Origin: Salana multivorans
Lineage (GTDB): Bacteria; Actinomycetota; Actinomycetes; Actinomycetales; Beutenbergiaceae
Length of the DNA stretch: 64,000 bases
Assembly: GCF_003751805.1 (NCBI RefSeq)
Contig: NZ_RKHQ01000001.1
Coordinates: 1,984,001 to 2,048,000, forward strand
Direction: 5' to 3'
Shown piece after piece: positions 32,296 to 41,459 of the stretch (its first letter is position 1; the number at the start of each line of letters is the position of its first letter). The notes beneath the pieces are model-generated. The model was not told the origin of the DNA and did no database searches. It saw only the letters and a program-made list of their open reading frames with translations. Position numbers and translations under genes: made by a program.

Positions 32296-32531
32296 GGGTC
32301 GGTCGAAAAACGGGCCGAATTTCTCGGATAGTGTTGCGAGTCACACGAACGGTTGATTCTCGGGTTGAAATCCAAGGGATCGCTCAGGTTGTCGGGTCGG
32401 CCGGTTGAAAAACGGGTGGAAATATCTCCGTGTGCCCACCAGCAGCCAGGACGCACGGGTAGCGTCATTTCGGTGCCCGCTCGAGGATCCGTCGTGCCGG
32501 GCTTTTGCGAACGTGTTGCGAATGACGCGAC
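32296..32531 (+). repeat. Imperfect repeat pairs in the pilus promoter region
   Basis: Pair one: GGGTCGGTCGAAAAACGGG (from 32296) and GGGTCGG-CCGGTTG-AAAAACGGG (from 32394), both followed by a short AT-rich run and TCTC. Pair two: GTGTTGCGAGTCACACGA (32331-32348) and GTGTTGCGAATGACGCGA (32513-32530). They are candidate regulator-binding sites. Confidence 0.5.
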
Positions 32532-32558
32532 AATGCGAAGCAGGGGAAGGTCACGGGC

Positions 32559-35500
32559 GTGGCGACGAATAGGTCTCGAAGGGCCGGGGTCGACTCCCGT
32601 CGGCCCCGGCGCTGGGTGCTGCTGATCGCGGCCGGTGGATTCCTCGCGGGCAGTGGGCTTTTCGCCCTTCCCGCCGTCGCGGAAACACACGGTTCCGACG
32701 TCGGCGGCCCGGTCCTCCCGGCCGAGGACGCGTCGCCGACCGCTGACGCCGCATCGACTCCCACCGTCGAGACCCCGGGGGAGCAGACGGGACCGTCCGC
32801 CTGCCCGGCCGAGGCGCCGACCCTGCCGTCGCTGGAGCTCTCGCGAGCATCGTCGGCCGCCCGCACCGGTCAGTGCCTCGCCCAGGTGCCGCTCGACAAG
32901 CACTTCGGACCGACGCCGACGACGCCGTACGTCGGCGACTACATCGGCGCCCAGCGCTCGGCGAACATCGTCCTCGACCCGTCGAAGCTCTACGCGAGCA
33001 CGCTCACGAGCTACAGCACGACACCGGTCGCCGAGGTCGACGTCACGAACGTCCCCGGCTTCTTCACCGGCGGCGTCCCCGGGATCACGGGGCTGACCGG
33101 GTCCGGGAGCTGGGGCGGCGGCGCCGAGATGCTCTCCACGATGGCGATGGACGGCGGCGGTCACCAGGGCGAGCGCACGGGCCGGAGCTACTTCTGGGAC
33201 TGGGGGTACGACCCGATCGCGGCCGACCAGGTCAGCATCCCGCGGCCGACCGACCCGACGTCGGCCAGCGTCGCGATCTCGATCTCGGTCGTCCTGAACA
33301 ACTCGGACCGGGCGCTGACGACCAACACCAAGCCCGAGAGAATCCTGTTCGTCCCGCTCCCGACGTCGGCGGCCTACCGGTACTGGTCGGGGGGCGAGGT
33401 CGACCAGCAGACCGGTCGCCTGTACCTCTCCGGCGGTGAGGACTCGACGATCGGCGGGACGTTCCGGCTGATGATCTTCGACCCGGTCACGGGCGACTAC
33501 GCGGAGTCCGGGGTGCTGCAGCCGAAGACCGCCGCCGACCAGGCGCGGTTCGGCGGCACGATGCCCGCCTCCGACATGGCGATCGACGGCGAGGGCAGCT
33601 TCTACATCGTCTCGGACGGGTACAGCACGCCCAACCCAGGCACGGGGGCGAACCAGACGACGAAGTGGCTCGTCAAGGTCGAGCCGCGGACCGGCGGGGG
33701 CTGGGTCTACTCCGGTGTGACACCGCTGTGGGTCAGGGCCGGGACGAGCACGTACACGCCCGTCTACGGTGCCGACATCTGGGGCATGGCGTTCTGGGGC
33801 GGCAAGCTCTACCTCGGCGGCGCCTGGGGCGACCTGTTCAGCATGACGGAGGTCGACCCGATGACCGGGTGGACCCGGCGGCTGCCCGGCTCGGCCACCA
33901 GCCACATCTTCGACCTCGCCTCGGCCGAGTCGGTCGCGGTCCTCAACGGGACGATCTTCCAGGACGTCGATCGCAACGGCGTCCGGGACGCGGGGGACGT
34001 CGGCGTCGCCGACCAGCTCGTCCAGGTGTACGACGCCTCGGGGACGGTCCGCGGCGAGCAGCGGACGAACGCCAGCGGCGAGTACTCGTTCCTCATGCCG
34101 ACGCCCTCCGGGACCACGAGCTACACGGTGCGCGTCGTCCAGCCGCAGCTGAGCGTCGGCGGCGCGAAGGTGAACGCGGCGCAGACCGGCGTCGTCGGCT
34201 CCTCGCTGTGCGGGCAGAACACGGTCCAGCCGCAGAGCTACGGCGTCGACGTGGCCGAGGGCACCGCGCCGACGCGCCTCGCCTCCGGCTCCTACGTCGA
34301 CCAGCCGCGTCAGGTCCTCGGCGCGACCGACGGCTCGCAGACGCTCTCGCCGTCGCAGATGCCGATGTCGGCGCGCTACGACGTCGTGACGGCGCAGGAC
34401 GTCACGACGATCGACGTCGGCATCAGCGCGGCCGGGTCGTGGGGCGACGCCGGGAACTCGGCCACGACGTTCAACACGCAGGCGGCGCAGAACGGTCCCC
34501 GGCACGTCCAGGTGGGCAACGCGGGGGACGAGCCGCCCGTCCGGCTCGGCTCCCAGATGGGCTGGTACACCGATGGTCGGACGGACAACGGGCACGCGGC
34601 GACGGACGACGGCGTGACCGTCGTGCGCGGGTCGGAGCGGCTGCCGGTCGAGAGCTGGATCTTCGCGCTCGGCAACAGCTACACGTTCGACGCGGCGGTC
34701 CAGGGTGACCGCGCCGCGCTCGCGACGGTGCGGGCCTGGCTCTCGAACCGCAACGCCAACACCTTCCCGACGACGACCTCGGCGTCGCGCTCGGGTCCCG
34801 GCCAGCTCACCGTCGCCGTCCCGGCGACCCCGGCGGTCACGCTGAACGACGCCTTCCTGCGGGTCGGCGCGACCAGCACGAGCAACGCGATCGGCGGCGC
34901 CTCCTACAACGACGCCCCGACCGCGGCCGGACCCTACGCCCCGGCCTGGGGGTCGGCGGCGTCGCGGACCAGCGACTGGGTCGTCGACGGCGAGGTCGAG
35001 GACTACCGCGTGCGGCTGGCGAGCGCCGTGCTGCACGTCCAGGTCGAGGGCGCGCCCGGGGCCTACTCGTTCACCGGCATCAGCAACGTGAGCAGCGTCG
35101 CGCCCAGCGCGACGGCCTCCAGCGGGACGGTGGCCGCCGACGGCGCCGCGGTCACCTTCAGCTCGCACGCGATCACGTCGACGGCCAGCGCCACCGGTCT
35201 GACGTTCTCGGCACCCGCCGGCGTCGAGGTGCGCGGAGCGATCGACCTGCTCGACCTCGGCGGAGCGGTCGTCGGCTCGGCGACCTACGACACCGCCACG
35301 GGCCGGATCACCGTCCCGAGCTCGCTGTGGTCGCTGCGCAACGACCTCACGCTCCGGGTCCGGACCGAGTACCCGATCACGCTCGAGGCCACCAAGGAGC
35401 TCGGCGCGATCGCCAACGGCACGACCTCCCCGACGACGCCGTCGAGCGCGTGGGAGATCACGGCCGTCGACCCGGACGGCACCGCGACCGTCATCAGCGG

Positions 35501-36212
35501 GAGCCCCCAGCGGATCGAGCGCGGCGTGGTCTACACGATCGAGGAGCGTCTGGTGGCCGGAGCGCCGGCGGACGCCGGCACCTACGTGCCGACCGACCTG
35601 GTCTGTGCCGACGGCGACGGCGGTGAGCTCTCGGCCGGCGTCTTCGACCCGGTGGCCGGCACGATCACGCCGGACCCGGCGACGCGCGCGATCTCGTGCG
35701 TGCTCACCAACACAGCCGCCGAGGTCACGATCGTCCCCGTGCTGGCCGGCTCCGCCTCGCCGGGGACCGGCTGGGGCCTCGATCTCGCGGCGGACGCCGG
35801 CTCGGAGCACGACGTCAGCCTGACCGACGCCTCGGCGACGCTCCGCGCGCGGCCGGGCACCTTCGCCGCCACGGCGAGCGTCCCCGCGGGGACGTCGCTC
35901 GTCGGCGTTGAGCGGCTCGACCTGAGCGATCCGACGTGCGCCGCGTTCGCGACCGCACCGCTGACGGCGACCGCGGACTGCTGGACGACCCTCACCGCCG
36001 CGCAGCTCGCGGCGCTCGTGGTGACCCCGGGGGAGCACGAGGTGTTCCGGGTCGTCGCCGCGGCGCCGGCCGAGATGCCCAGCCTGCCGCTCACCGGCGG
36101 GCTCGGCTCGTGGGTGTTCGTCGCCGTCGGCGGCGTCGGGCTCGCCGCGGCCGCCGGGCTCCTCCTCGCGCGGCGCTCACCCCGACGCCGGGGCACCCCG
36201 GCGTCGTCCTGA
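32559..36212 (+). CDS. Pilus tip adhesin-like LPXTG surface protein
   Basis: A 1217-residue secreted protein. The signal peptide (about residues 1-42) ends LPAVAET. A large beta-propeller-like region (residues 110-455) contains repeated GGKLYLGG and GRLYLSGG strands. An SdrD B-like/CNA_B repeat (about 460-545, GTIFQDVDRNGVRDAGDVGV) and a GEVEDYRV segment near residue 810 follow, with further Ig-like parts. The sorting signal is LPLTG at about residue 1176, then a membrane helix and RRSPRRR. Large size and position before pilin and sortase suggest the tip adhesin. The GTG start at 32559 follows GGGGAAGG by 8 nt. Confidence 0.87.
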   Translation: MATNRSRRAGVDSRRPRRWVLLIAAGGFLAGSGLFALPAVAETHGSDVGGPVLPAEDASPTADAASTPTVETPGEQTGPSACPAEAPTLPSLELSRASSAARTGQCLAQVPLDKHFGPTPTTPYVGDYIGAQRSANIVLDPSKLYASTLTSYSTTPVAEVDVTNVPGFFTGGVPGITGLTGSGSWGGGAEMLSTMAMDGGGHQGERTGRSYFWDWGYDPIAADQVSIPRPTDPTSASVAISISVVLNNSDRALTTNTKPERILFVPLPTSAAYRYWSGGEVDQQTGRLYLSGGEDSTIGGTFRLMIFDPVTGDYAESGVLQPKTAADQARFGGTMPASDMAIDGEGSFYIVSDGYSTPNPGTGANQTTKWLVKVEPRTGGGWVYSGVTPLWVRAGTSTYTPVYGADIWGMAFWGGKLYLGGAWGDLFSMTEVDPMTGWTRRLPGSATSHIFDLASAESVAVLNGTIFQDVDRNGVRDAGDVGVADQLVQVYDASGTVRGEQRTNASGEYSFLMPTPSGTTSYTVRVVQPQLSVGGAKVNAAQTGVVGSSLCGQNTVQPQSYGVDVAEGTAPTRLASGSYVDQPRQVLGATDGSQTLSPSQMPMSARYDVVTAQDVTTIDVGISAAGSWGDAGNSATTFNTQAAQNGPRHVQVGNAGDEPPVRLGSQMGWYTDGRTDNGHAATDDGVTVVRGSERLPVESWIFALGNSYTFDAAVQGDRAALATVRAWLSNRNANTFPTTTSASRSGPGQLTVAVPATPAVTLNDAFLRVGATSTSNAIGGASYNDAPTAAGPYAPAWGSAASRTSDWVVDGEVEDYRVRLASAVLHVQVEGAPGAYSFTGISNVSSVAPSATASSGTVAADGAAVTFSSHAITSTASATGLTFSAPAGVEVRGAIDLLDLGGAVVGSATYDTATGRITVPSSLWSLRNDLTLRVRTEYPITLEATKELGAIANGTTSPTTPSSAWEITAVDPDGTATVISGSPQRIERGVVYTIEERLVAGAPADAGTYVPTDLVCADGDGGELSAGVFDPVAGTITPDPATRAISCVLTNTAAEVTIVPVLAGSASPGTGWGLDLAADAGSEHDVSLTDASATLRARPGTFAATASVPAGTSLVGVERLDLSDPTCAAFATAPLTATADCWTTLTAAQLAALVVTPGEHEVFRVVAAAPAEMPSLPLTGGLGSWVFVAVGGVGLAAAAGLLLARRSPRRRGTPASS

Positions 36213-36267
36213 CCGGCGTCGTCCCAACCGATCGCACCAGCTTCACCAGAGAAAGAAGAGGAACAGC

Positions 36268-37761
36268 ATGACCACCACGAGCAGGATCGCCGCCATCACG
36301 GGCGTATCCGCGCTCCTGAGCATCGCCGCAGTCGGCGTTGCACTCCCGGCCTTCGCGGCGCCGGGCAGCGGGGGCACGGGCACGATCACCGTCCACAAGT
36401 TCGAGCAGCCGCTCAGCGGCGACCTGGGGGAGGCGGACGGCTCCGAGCTGACCGTTCCGTCGGACGCGACCGCGCTGGCCGGTGTCGGCTTCCGGTTCTG
36501 CGTCATCGACGACGTCGACCTCTCGGTCGCCTCCGACTGGGACCGGCTCAAGGACATCACCGCGACGGTGGACGCCGGGGGCGACCTCGTCGTGACCGAG
36601 GCGCCGGCGACCACGCTGACGACCACGTGCGGGGCCGAGGTCCTCACGGACGCCGACGGCGCCGCGCCGTCCCCGGCTCTGCCCGCCGACCGGGCGTACG
36701 TCGTGTACGAGTCGACGCCGCCCGCCGACGCGATCTACACGATGCAGCCGACGCTGGTGACCGTCCCGTTCCCCGGCAACGGGACGGGCGACGCCTGGAA
36801 CTACCACCCGCACCTCTACCCGAAGAACGTCCTCGCGGGCTCCGGCGCGACCAAGAACGGCACCATCGTCGGGGGCAAGGTGACGTTCGACGTCACCGTG
36901 CCGATCAACAACCTCGGTCTCGACGAGACGACGACGCCCCCGTCCCCCAAGAGCTACACGCAGCTCCAGGTCGAGGACCAGCTCAGCGGCGCGCTCACCT
37001 ACACGGGGGCCTCGGTCGTCCTCCTGGACCCCGACGGCGACGAGGTCGCCATCGCCAGCCCCGGCGACTACACGCTGACCGAGAGCGGCGGTCTGGTGAC
37101 GCTGACGTTCGCCTCCCCCCAGGGCCTCGCCCTGCTCGACGCCAACGTCGGCGGCTCCGTGGTGCTCACCATCGCCGCTGACGCGTCGGCGACCGGCACG
37201 ACCGCCAACACGGCGACCATCACGATCAACGGTGTCGGCTCCGACGTCGAGGTCGTGGACCCCGAGAGCTTCTTCTCCGGCGCCCACGTCGTCAAGGAGG
37301 CGCAGAACCGGGGTGCGGCGTCGACCGTGCCGCTGGCCGGCGCCGGCTTCACGCTCTTCACCAGGGACGGGCTGACCACGTGCCCGGCCGACGTCGCGGC
37401 CGCCGAGGCCGACGCGACGCTCGCGACGGTCGACACGGGCGCCGCGCCGTTCGTGTCGGCGGCCGACGGGAGCACCCCCGAGATCGTCCTGGCCGAGGGC
37501 GCCTACTGCGTCTACGAGACGACCGTCCCGGCCGGGTACAAGGGCCAGACGACCGGCTCCCTGCTGACGGTGTCCGGCGAGGGTGCCTCCACGACGCTCG
37601 TCAACACGCAGATGGGCGCGGACGAGGGTGACCTTCCGGGGCTCCCGATCACCGGGTCCAACGGCCGGCTCCTGCTGACCATCGGGGGGACCGCGCTCAT
37701 CCTGACGGCGCTGGGCCTCGTGCTGGCACGGCGTCGCCGGGAGGCGCGTCAGCAGTCCTGA
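36268..37761 (+). CDS. Major (backbone) pilin, sortase-assembled
   Basis: A 497-residue pilin. The signal peptide ends ALPAFAAP. The pilin motif HLYPKNV gives the linking lysine K186. E-box-like motifs are YVVYESTPPADA and YCVYETTVPAGY, which promote isopeptide bonds in CNA_B domains. The LPITG sorting signal starts at residue 459, followed by a hydrophobic helix and RRRREARQQS. Sortase C joins K186 of one subunit to the cleaved threonine of the next to form the shaft. An AAGAGG ribosome site precedes the ATG. It is followed by a hairpin before the sortase gene, probably raising pilin above sortase. Confidence 0.93.
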   Translation: MTTTSRIAAITGVSALLSIAAVGVALPAFAAPGSGGTGTITVHKFEQPLSGDLGEADGSELTVPSDATALAGVGFRFCVIDDVDLSVASDWDRLKDITATVDAGGDLVVTEAPATTLTTTCGAEVLTDADGAAPSPALPADRAYVVYESTPPADAIYTMQPTLVTVPFPGNGTGDAWNYHPHLYPKNVLAGSGATKNGTIVGGKVTFDVTVPINNLGLDETTTPPSPKSYTQLQVEDQLSGALTYTGASVVLLDPDGDEVAIASPGDYTLTESGGLVTLTFASPQGLALLDANVGGSVVLTIAADASATGTTANTATITINGVGSDVEVVDPESFFSGAHVVKEAQNRGAASTVPLAGAGFTLFTRDGLTTCPADVAAAEADATLATVDTGAAPFVSAADGSTPEIVLAEGAYCVYETTVPAGYKGQTTGSLLTVSGEGASTTLVNTQMGADEGDLPGLPITGSNGRLLLTIGGTALILTALGLVLARRRREARQQS

Positions 37762-37765
37762 CGGC

Positions 37766-37795
37766 GGTCCGGCCGCGCGCCCGCGCGGCCGGACC
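37766..37795 (+). terminator. Hairpin between pilin and sortase genes
   Basis: GGTCCGGCCGCGCG (37766-37779) and CGCGCGGCCGGACC (37782-37795) form a nearly continuous 30-bp palindrome 4 bp after the pilin stop. Partial termination here would give more pilin than sortase. Confidence 0.65.
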
Positions 37796-37925
37796 GGGCG
37801 CCCGGGAGGGTGGGGAGCCAGTGCTCCCCGTCCTCCCGGGCCCCGCTGCACCGGGGCCGCCGACGGCGACCGGGATCGGGCGAGAGACACAGACGACGAC
37901 GAGGGACGAGCGGAGGAGGGGCCGG

Positions 37926-38858
37926 ATGACCGTGCAGGTCCGCGGACGCGCGCCGTCCCACCGTTCGACGCGGCCGCGGTGGCGGTTCAGCCTCGTCAAC
38001 CTCCTCGTCGCGCTGTTCACGCTCGCCGGACTGGGGGCGCTGGTCTACCCGCACGCCGCGGCCTGGGTCGCGCAGCACAACCAGTCGAACGTGATCGTCG
38101 ACCAGGCGCGCGCCGACGCGATGAGCGGGTACGAGGAGGCGCAGCGTCAGCTCGCGGCGGCTCGCGCCTACAACCAGACCCTCGACGGTGCCGCGCGGTA
38201 CGAGGCCGGCAGCAACGTCGCCGAGGGGACGGCCGACGGCGTGGGCGGGCTCGACTACGAGTCGCTGCTCGTCAACCCGGCCACCGGGATGATGGCGAGG
38301 CTCAAGGTCCCGGCGATCGGGCTCGACCTGCCCGTCTACCACGGCACGAGCGATGCGACGCTCCTCAGGGGCGTCGGCCACCTCGAGGGCACCGCACTCC
38401 CCGTCGGCGGCGACGGCACCCGCTCGGTCCTGACGGGCCACCGCGGGCTGGCCACGGCCACCATGTTCAGCAACCTCGACCGGATCGAGCTCGGCGACGT
38501 GATGGTCGTCGAGGTGTTCGGCGACGTCCTGACCTACGTCGTGGACGACATCCGCGTCATCGACCCCGACGAGACCACCGAGATCAGGCCGGTCCCCGGC
38601 CGCGACCTCCTGACGCTCGTGACGTGCACCCCCCTCGGCCTCAACACCCACCGCATCCTCGTCACGGGTGAGCGCACGTCCCCGACCCCGGCGGAGTACC
38701 TGGCGGACGCCGGCCGGCGCCCCGACGTCCCCGGCTTCCCGTGGTGGCTCGTGATCCTCGCGGGCGGCGTGGCCGCGACGGGGACCTGGTACTGGTCGTC
38801 GGGTCGCCCCGGTCGCGGTGCCGCCGTCACCGGGCGCCGCGACCGCCGGCCTCAGTAG
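37926..38858 (+). CDS. Class C (pilus) sortase
   Basis: A 310-residue membrane transpeptidase. An N-terminal membrane helix (about 23-45) is followed by the sortase barrel with catalytic H172 (LTGHRGL), C234 (TLVTCTPLG) and R243 (NTHRILVTG), and a C-terminal membrane helix (about 271-290), the two-helix layout of class C. It polymerises the pilin encoded upstream. The ATG at 37926 is chosen because GGAGGAGGGG lies directly before it. The gene end overlaps the convergent LuxR gene by 7 bp. Confidence 0.93.
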   Translation: MTVQVRGRAPSHRSTRPRWRFSLVNLLVALFTLAGLGALVYPHAAAWVAQHNQSNVIVDQARADAMSGYEEAQRQLAAARAYNQTLDGAARYEAGSNVAEGTADGVGGLDYESLLVNPATGMMARLKVPAIGLDLPVYHGTSDATLLRGVGHLEGTALPVGGDGTRSVLTGHRGLATATMFSNLDRIELGDVMVVEVFGDVLTYVVDDIRVIDPDETTEIRPVPGRDLLTLVTCTPLGLNTHRILVTGERTSPTPAEYLADAGRRPDVPGFPWWLVILAGGVAATGTWYWSSGRPGRGAAVTGRRDRRPQ

Positions 38859-40393
38859 TCGTAGAAGCCGCCGCGCTCGAGGGTGAGCACCGCCTCCTCG
38901 CGCGACGCGACGCCGAGCTTGCGGAAGATGGCGATGGCCTGGGACTTCACGGTGCTGGTCGAGACGCTCAGCTCGCGCGCGATCTGCGGGTAGCTCAGGG
39001 TGCCGCGCAGCAGGTGCGCGACCACCCGCTCCCGCTGCGACAGCACGGGCAGCAGGATGATCGGCGGGAGGGTCGGCGGCACCGCGGCCATCCGCGTCTG
39101 GATGTAGCGCAGCTGGGGGATGAGCCGGGGGCGCCGCCGCGCGATGAGCAGGCCGAGGGCTCGCAGGTCCTCCGGCGGCATGAGGAAGAGCGCGGCGACG
39201 GGGTCGATGCCGCCGGCGATCGTCATCGCCTCGACCGCGTCGTCGAGCGCAGCCCGGTGGTGGCCGAGGCGCAGGTTCGCGACGGCGCGACGCAGCAGCA
39301 GCGAGGTGTACGTCCACCAGCTGTGCTCGGCGCGGACCCGCAGGCACGGAGCTGTCGCCGTGAGGACGCAGCGGTACTCGCGCATCTGCAGGTAGGCCGA
39401 CGCGCGCGCGTAGCCCGGGCAGATGAGGTGGTTGGCGCTGGGCGCGGTGTCGCGGAGCAGCGCGAGCGCCTGCTGGGGTGAGCCGCGCGCGATCAGGAGC
39501 ATGCTGTGCATGATGTGGGCGAGGCCCCGGACGAGGCTCGGCCCGCTCGGCTGGATGGATCCCTGGAAGACGCGCTGGACGAGGCCGAGCGCGTCGTCCA
39601 TCCGGTGGGCGTTGACGGCCTCGACCGTCCGGGCCAGCAGCAGGAGCGAGCGCGCCGACGGCTCGCGCTCGGCGAGGATCGCCAGGGCGGCCGTGATCCG
39701 CGAGCTCCGGGGGAGGTCGATGTCGGCGAAGGCCAGGAGCAGCCCGGCGACCGCCGACATGTAGTCCGTCTCGTCCGGGTCCCATCCCTCGAGCGCCCCG
39801 ACGGCGGCCACCTCGCCGAGGTAGTGCTCCGCCACGTCGGGCTGCCCGTCGAGCGCGTAGGCGGCGGCGGCGCAGGCGAGGGCGCGAGCGCGCCAGCGCG
39901 GGTCGGCGGCGACCGTCGGGAGGTGGGCCAGCAGGCGCTGCGCGTGCATGACCGCCTCGACCGGGACCCCCGCCGCCAGGTAGGCCTCGGTGAGCGCGGC
40001 CTCCAGGGCGAGGCGGGTCTCGAGATCGAGGGTGAGGTCCCGCGGGTCGGGACCGGCGAGCCGCAGCTCGGTCGCGATCGCCAGCGCGGCCTCGACGTCG
40101 TTCGCGTCGTCGACGCGGACCCGCGCCATGATCACGCCGGCCGAGACCAGGCGCCGGTCGCCGTGGTCGAGCGCGGCGAGGGTCGCGAGGTCGGCGGCCC
40201 GCAGGGTGTCGAAGTCGCGCATCGACGGGTAGGTCCCGCCGCGCAGGGACGACTGGACCACCCGCACGGCGGCGCGCGCGAGTGACGCGAGGAAGTCGTC
40301 CCTCTGCCGGGGCCTCCCGGTTGCGGCTGCGGTGTCGCTTCGAGGTGTTGCCGGGGGAGGGGGAGAATCCAGAAGATGCGAGTCGAACGACAC
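38852..40393 (-). CDS. LuxR-type transcriptional regulator with helical repeat domain
   Basis: A 513-residue protein. The N-terminal 430 residues are predicted alpha-helical with TPR-like pairs (YLAAGVPVEAVMHAQRLLAHLP, RWRARALACAAAAYALDG) and no Walker A motif, so it is not a full MalT/LAL ATPase. The C-terminal LuxR HTH spans about residues 445-505 (LSQRERVVAHLLRGTLSYPQIARELSVSTSTVKSQ). The start is GTG at 40393, 8 nt after AGAGG; GTG at 40402 is the alternative. It is convergent with the pilus sortase and is a candidate regulator of the pilus operon. Confidence 0.85.
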   Translation of the reverse strand: MSFDSHLLDSPPPPATPRSDTAAATGRPRQRDDFLASLARAAVRVVQSSLRGGTYPSMRDFDTLRAADLATLAALDHGDRRLVSAGVIMARVRVDDANDVEAALAIATELRLAGPDPRDLTLDLETRLALEAALTEAYLAAGVPVEAVMHAQRLLAHLPTVAADPRWRARALACAAAAYALDGQPDVAEHYLGEVAAVGALEGWDPDETDYMSAVAGLLLAFADIDLPRSSRITAALAILAEREPSARSLLLLARTVEAVNAHRMDDALGLVQRVFQGSIQPSGPSLVRGLAHIMHSMLLIARGSPQQALALLRDTAPSANHLICPGYARASAYLQMREYRCVLTATAPCLRVRAEHSWWTYTSLLLRRAVANLRLGHHRAALDDAVEAMTIAGGIDPVAALFLMPPEDLRALGLLIARRRPRLIPQLRYIQTRMAAVPPTLPPIILLPVLSQRERVVAHLLRGTLSYPQIARELSVSTSTVKSQAIAIFRKLGVASREEAVLTLERGGFYDY

Positions 40394-40513
40394 GAGGACC
40401 ACCTCTAGCTGATCGGCCCCCCGCGACCGTGTCAGATTCTACAGGAGCGCGTCTCGATCGCGAGGGGAGATCGGTGAAGCTTCAATGACCGGTCCTCCGC
40501 GGTGCGCTCCGCC

Positions 40514-40535
40514 CGGCGTGGGCATCGCCACGCCG
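40514..40535 (-). terminator. Hairpin after the GntR gene
   Basis: CGGCGTGG (40514-40521) and CCACGCCG (40528-40535) form an 8-bp stem with a 6-nt loop, 48 bp beyond the GntR stop. Confidence 0.5.
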
Positions 40536-40582
40536 TCGGTCCAGCCCGGCCCGACCGGGTCCCGGCCGTGACCCGGCGCTGA

Positions 40583-41302
40583 TCAGGCCCGTCGGAACAG
40601 GTCGGCCTCGAACCGGTAGGCGTCGCCCCGGTAGCGGTTGTGGCCGAGGAGGACCGGGGTGCCGTCGGCGGTGAACGCCACCTCGTCGCCGACGAGGATG
40701 GGTGCGTTCGGCGACATGTCGAGCAGGCGCGAGATCTCCGCGTCGGCGACCATCGCCATGAGCGTGTAGGCGCTGCGGTGGATCGTGATGTCGCAGGCGT
40801 CCTGGAGCACCTCGTAGAGCGAGGCGTCGGTGAGGTCGATCGTCAGCAGGGGAGCCGCGCGGTGCTCCGGCAGCACGACGACGTCGAAGCAGACGGGGGT
40901 CCCGTCCATCCCGCGCAACCGGTCGATCTGGATGACCGGGGACGCCGGCGCGACGCGCAGGCGCTCCGCCTCCGACATCGTGGCCGGCCGGACCTCCTGG
41001 CGCAGCACGGTCGCCGTGGGACGCAGGCCCCTGGCGCGGGCCATCTCCGTGAACGACTGCAGCGTGCTCGGCGCCTCTCCGAGCACGTGGCGCGGGACGA
41101 ACCAGCCGCGCTGCGCCGATCGCTGCACGCGGCCCTCGGTCTCGAGGCGCCCCAGGGCGACCCGCAGCGTCGCGCGGCTGACGCCGAGCTGTGCCGCGAG
41201 GTCGCGCTCGCCCGGCAGCCGTGATCCGGAGGCGAGCCGGCCGACGTCGAGGTCGTGGAGGAGGGCGGCGTACGCGCGGTCCGCGGCTCCGGAGATCGTC
41301 AT
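40583..41302 (-). CDS. GntR/HutC-family regulator with UTRA domain
   Basis: A 239-residue regulator. A GntR winged helix (about residues 5-70, GSRLPGERDLAAQLGVSRATLRVALGRLETEG) is followed by a UTRA effector-binding domain (about 95-230, VIQIDRLRGMDGTPVCFDVVVLP). Relatives such as NagR and DasR sense phosphorylated amino sugars. The gene is divergent from a sugar ABC operon with a NagB-like protein. The intervening region carries phased TGGNCTA half-sites that match the HutC-type operator half-site. Probably leaderless: TATGGT lies 6 nt before the ATG. Confidence 0.92.
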   Translation of the reverse strand: MTISGAADRAYAALLHDLDVGRLASGSRLPGERDLAAQLGVSRATLRVALGRLETEGRVQRSAQRGWFVPRHVLGEAPSTLQSFTEMARARGLRPTATVLRQEVRPATMSEAERLRVAPASPVIQIDRLRGMDGTPVCFDVVVLPEHRAAPLLTIDLTDASLYEVLQDACDITIHRSAYTLMAMVADAEISRLLDMSPNAPILVGDEVAFTADGTPVLLGHNRYRGDAYRFEADLFRRA

Positions 41303-41308
41303 GGCGGA

Positions 41309-41314
41309 ACCATA
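41309..41314 (-). promoter_or_regulatory. -10 box of probable leaderless GntR gene
   Basis: On the minus strand TATGGT ends 6 nt before the ATG at 41302. Its expected -35 region falls inside the TTGGGCTAACCAG site, so autoregulation is likely. Confidence 0.55.
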
Positions 41315-41327
41315 CCAGTTGCACGAC

Positions 41328-41390
41328 TTGGGCTAACCAGATGCTCTACTGGTCTAAAACTGGACTAACTGGGCTAATTGGGACTACCGT
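41328..41390. promoter_or_regulatory. Phased TGGNCTA operator array and importer promoter
   Basis: TGGNCTA occurs at 41329 (TGGGCTA), 41350 (TGGTCTA), 41361 (TGGACTA) and 41370 (TGGGCTA), with TGGGACTA at 41379. Start spacings are 21, 11, 9 and 9 bp, close to multiples of the helical turn. The site at 41328-41340 is also an imperfect palindrome. TACCGT (41385-41390) is a plausible -10 for the importer operon. Confidence 0.65.
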
Positions 41391-41459
41391 CTGGTCCGTC
41401 AGGTCAGTCGGCCTCGACACGCCCTGTCGGGACAGCCCAACGCGCACACCGGAGTGATG

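Larger units (their letters stand above)
31946..32558. other. 613-bp intergenic region before the pilus operon
   Basis: No convincing gene is seen. It holds a hairpin (32103-32139), then an AT-richer stretch (about 32250-32560) with two imperfect repeat pairs, an inverted CGTGTGCCC/GGACGCACG pair (32429-32458) and a TAGCGT box (32460-32465) that may be the -10 of the pilus promoter, giving a leader of about 90 nt. Confidence 0.55.

Noticed and set aside
32250-36038. A 1262-codon open frame on the minus strand opposite the pilus tip adhesin
   Set aside because: Its translation is rich in Arg, Gly and short charged repeats with no domain or ribosome site. It is the antisense frame of the adhesin gene, kept open by high GC.
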